Positions 62,406-64,000 of a stretch of 64,000 nt of DNA are shown one piece after another. A model generated the notes under the pieces. That model was not told where the DNA came from, did no database searches, and worked only from the letters and a program-made list of their open reading frames with translations. The DNA is from Candidatus Leptovillus gracilis (GTDB lineage: Bacteria > Chloroflexota > Anaerolineae > Promineifilales > Promineifilaceae). The DNA is taken from positions 62,001 to 126,000 of the forward strand of contig JADJXA010000012.1 in NCBI GenBank assembly GCA_016716065.1, written 5' to 3'. The position numbers and the translations under genes are program-made. Positions within the stretch are counted from its first letter, which is position 1, and each line of letters opens with the position of its first letter.

Positions 62406-64000
62406 ATGTCTGATGAATATCGTTTTGAAGAAGAAGAATTTAACACCCAATTTAACGGACAAACCGTCCTGCGTATTCTGAAACAGGGCCTGAACCATTG
62501 GCCGCTGATGCTCTTTTTCCTGATCAGCATCAGCATGGTGTCGGCGTTAGACAGCTACTTCACCTTCCTGAGCAAGCGCATCATGGACGAAGGTATCATC
62601 GCCGGCGACATGGACATGCTCACACGCATCATCATCCAGTATGGCTTGCTGATGATTTTGCAGGCGGTGATGGTTTTTGGCTTCATCACCTGCGCCGGGA
62701 TGTTGAGCGAACGGGTGCAGTACGACCTGCGCAAGACAATGTTCGGCCGGCTGCAAGAGCTTTCGCTGTCTTACTTCGACCGCACGCCGGTCGGCTGGCT
62801 GATGTCGCGCGTGACATCGGACACACAGCGCGTGGGCGATCTGGTATCCTGGGGTTTCCTGGATGTGACCTGGGGCATCACCAACATCACAACCGCCCTG
62901 GTGTTCATGTTCCTGATTAGCTGGCGCATGGCGTTGATCGTCCTGATCATGATTCCCGTCTTGCTCATCGTCGCCTCGCTTTTTAAGAAGAAAATCCTGG
63001 TGGAATACCGCAAGGTGCGTAAACTGAACTCCAAGATCACTGGTTCTTACAACGAGAACATCACTGGCGTACGGGTGGTGAAATCGCTGCGACGCGAAGA
63101 AGAGAACCTGCGCGAGTTTGGCGAACTGAGCGGCAGCATGTACAAAGCCGGCTTCCGGGCAGCATGGTTATCGGCGCTGTTCCTACCGACGGTCTTGCTG
63201 ATTACCGCGTTGGGCGTGGGCAGTGTGGTGGTTTATGGCGGCTACCAGTTTCAACTCGGCGGCATGACGGTTGGTGGTATTCAGGCTTTCATCTCCTACA
63301 TCTTTTTCATGATGTGGCCGGTGCAAGAACTGGCCCGCGTCTACGCCGAAATGCAGCAGTCCATCGCTTCGGGCGAACGCATCTTCTCGTTGATAGACGC
63401 CGTGCCGGAGATTCAAAATCAACCCGGCGCGGGCGACCCTGGTTCGATTCGGGGCGACATCGTGTTCGACAATGTGGATTTCTACTACGAAGCCGAAAAA
63501 CCGGTGCTGACGAACTTTAATCTGACGATTAAACAGGGCGAAACCATCGCCCTGGTGGGACCGACGGGCGCCGGCAAGTCTACATTGGTGAACCTGATCT
63601 GCCGCTTTTACGAGCCGAAGGGTGGCCAGATTCTGATCGCCGGGCAAGATTACCGTGACCTGACGCTGCACGCCATTCATTCACGAATTGGCATGGTGCT
63701 GCAAACGCCGCACCTGTTTTCAGGCACGGTGATGGAGAATTTGCGTTACGGCCGTTTGGAAGCCAGCGACGACGAGGTAATGGCTGCCGCCAAACTGGCC
63801 GGCGCCGATACCTTCATCAGTAAGCTGGAAAAAGGGTACAACACGCAGGTAGGTGAAGGCGGCGTGCTGCTGTCCGTTGGGCAAAAGCAGCTCATCAGTC
63901 TGGCGCGCGCCGTGCTGGCCCAGCCAGATGTCTTCATCATGGACGAGGCGACCAGTTCGGTGGACACGCTGACAGAAGCGCTGATCCAACAAGGCATGGA
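62406..64000 (+). CDS. Heterodimeric ABC exporter subunit with catalytic Glu (cut by window end)
   Basis: The first 531 residues are in the window. It starts SDEYRFEEEEFNTQF, has six membrane helices and a nucleotide-binding domain with Walker A GPTGAGKSTLV, Q-loop MVLQTPHLF and Walker B VFIMDEATSSVD carrying the catalytic Glu. Its signature is LSVGQKQLI, altered from LSGGQ. It complements the preceding subunit: the altered signature faces the degenerate Walker B of the partner, leaving one active ATP site. Such pairs export drugs, lipids or peptides. The H-loop and C-terminus lie outside the window. Confidence 0.93.
   Translation, partial: MSDEYRFEEEEFNTQFNGQTVLRILKQGLNHWPLMLFFLISISMVSALDSYFTFLSKRIMDEGIIAGDMDMLTRIIIQYGLLMILQAVMVFGFITCAGMLSERVQYDLRKTMFGRLQELSLSYFDRTPVGWLMSRVTSDTQRVGDLVSWGFLDVTWGITNITTALVFMFLISWRMALIVLIMIPVLLIVASLFKKKILVEYRKVRKLNSKITGSYNENITGVRVVKSLRREEENLREFGELSGSMYKAGFRAAWLSALFLPTVLLITALGVGSVVVYGGYQFQLGGMTVGGIQAFISYIFFMMWPVQELARVYAEMQQSIASGERIFSLIDAVPEIQNQPGAGDPGSIRGDIVFDNVDFYYEAEKPVLTNFNLTIKQGETIALVGPTGAGKSTLVNLICRFYEPKGGQILIAGQDYRDLTLHAIHSRIGMVLQTPHLFSGTVMENLRYGRLEASDDEVMAAAKLAGADTFISKLEKGYNTQVGEGGVLLSVGQKQLISLARAVLAQPDVFIMDEATSSVDTLTEALIQQGM

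Noticed and set aside
1..64000. Prophage or insertion-sequence genes
   Set aside because: No transposase, integrase or phage structural protein was recognised in any frame; the only mobile candidates are short non-coding repeats.

Overview
The window looks like a contiguous stretch of a chromosome from a GC-rich, mostly intergenic-poor bacterium, probably a filamentous or Anaerolineae-like member of the Chloroflexota. This assignment is an inference. It rests on a secreted multidomain protein ending in a YLPVVVKP-type tail, the overall gene content, and the extreme abundance of the palindrome ACGGCCGT (about 110 copies counted by eye in 64 kb, against roughly two expected from base composition). 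No transposase, CRISPR array, rRNA or tRNA gene was recognised.

Positions 1-16.5 kb form a sugar island around a LacI-type regulator (4018). To its left, on the minus strand, lie an aldo/keto reductase, an FGGY kinase and a zinc alcohol dehydrogenase, and the operon continues off the window. To its right, on the plus strand, lie an Rbs-type ABC importer (binding lipoprotein, double ATPase, permease), a nucleotidyltransferase-GHMP kinase fusion, a frameshifted GDP-mannose 3,5-epimerase-like gene, L-fucose isomerase, fucose mutarotase, a rhamnulokinase-like FGGY kinase and a tandem class II aldolase whose second half has lost its metal ligands. The logic is uptake and breakdown of L-fucose or a related 6-deoxy or L-sugar, with an unusual nucleotide-sugar activating branch inside the same operon. 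A terminator at 16.48 kb closes it.

Positions 16.5-38 kb are mainly minus-strand genes of mixed function: a 1622-residue secreted protein, PriA, acyl-CoA dehydrogenase, YggT, YggS, a sorbosone dehydrogenase-like lipoprotein, Dtd, TPR and HEAT proteins, a peptidase carrying a 9 x 15 bp tandem repeat, an AEC transporter, a site-2 protease, an orphan ABC ATPase, a LiaF-like protein and a pentapeptide-repeat protein. Positions 38-47.5 kb hold a GH3 glycosidase, a complete pantothenate operon (panB, panE, panC, panD) and a three-gene CDP-sugar/C-methyltransferase cassette.

Positions 47.7-64 kb are mainly plus strand: MoaB, SufE, a phosphatase-like protein, LysE, a nitronate monooxygenase-like protein, a TetR-controlled ABC-2 drug-efflux operon of the YbhGFSR kind, a DusB-like enzyme, an AspT-like transporter, a compact small transcription unit with a 32-codon reading frame, and a heterodimeric ABC exporter cut off by the window end.

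Two repeat classes run through the whole window: the ACGGCCGT palindrome, mostly inside genes, and degenerate heptanucleotide tandem repeats that fold into hairpins, mostly between genes. Together they resemble the HIP1 and STRR repeats known from cyanobacteria.
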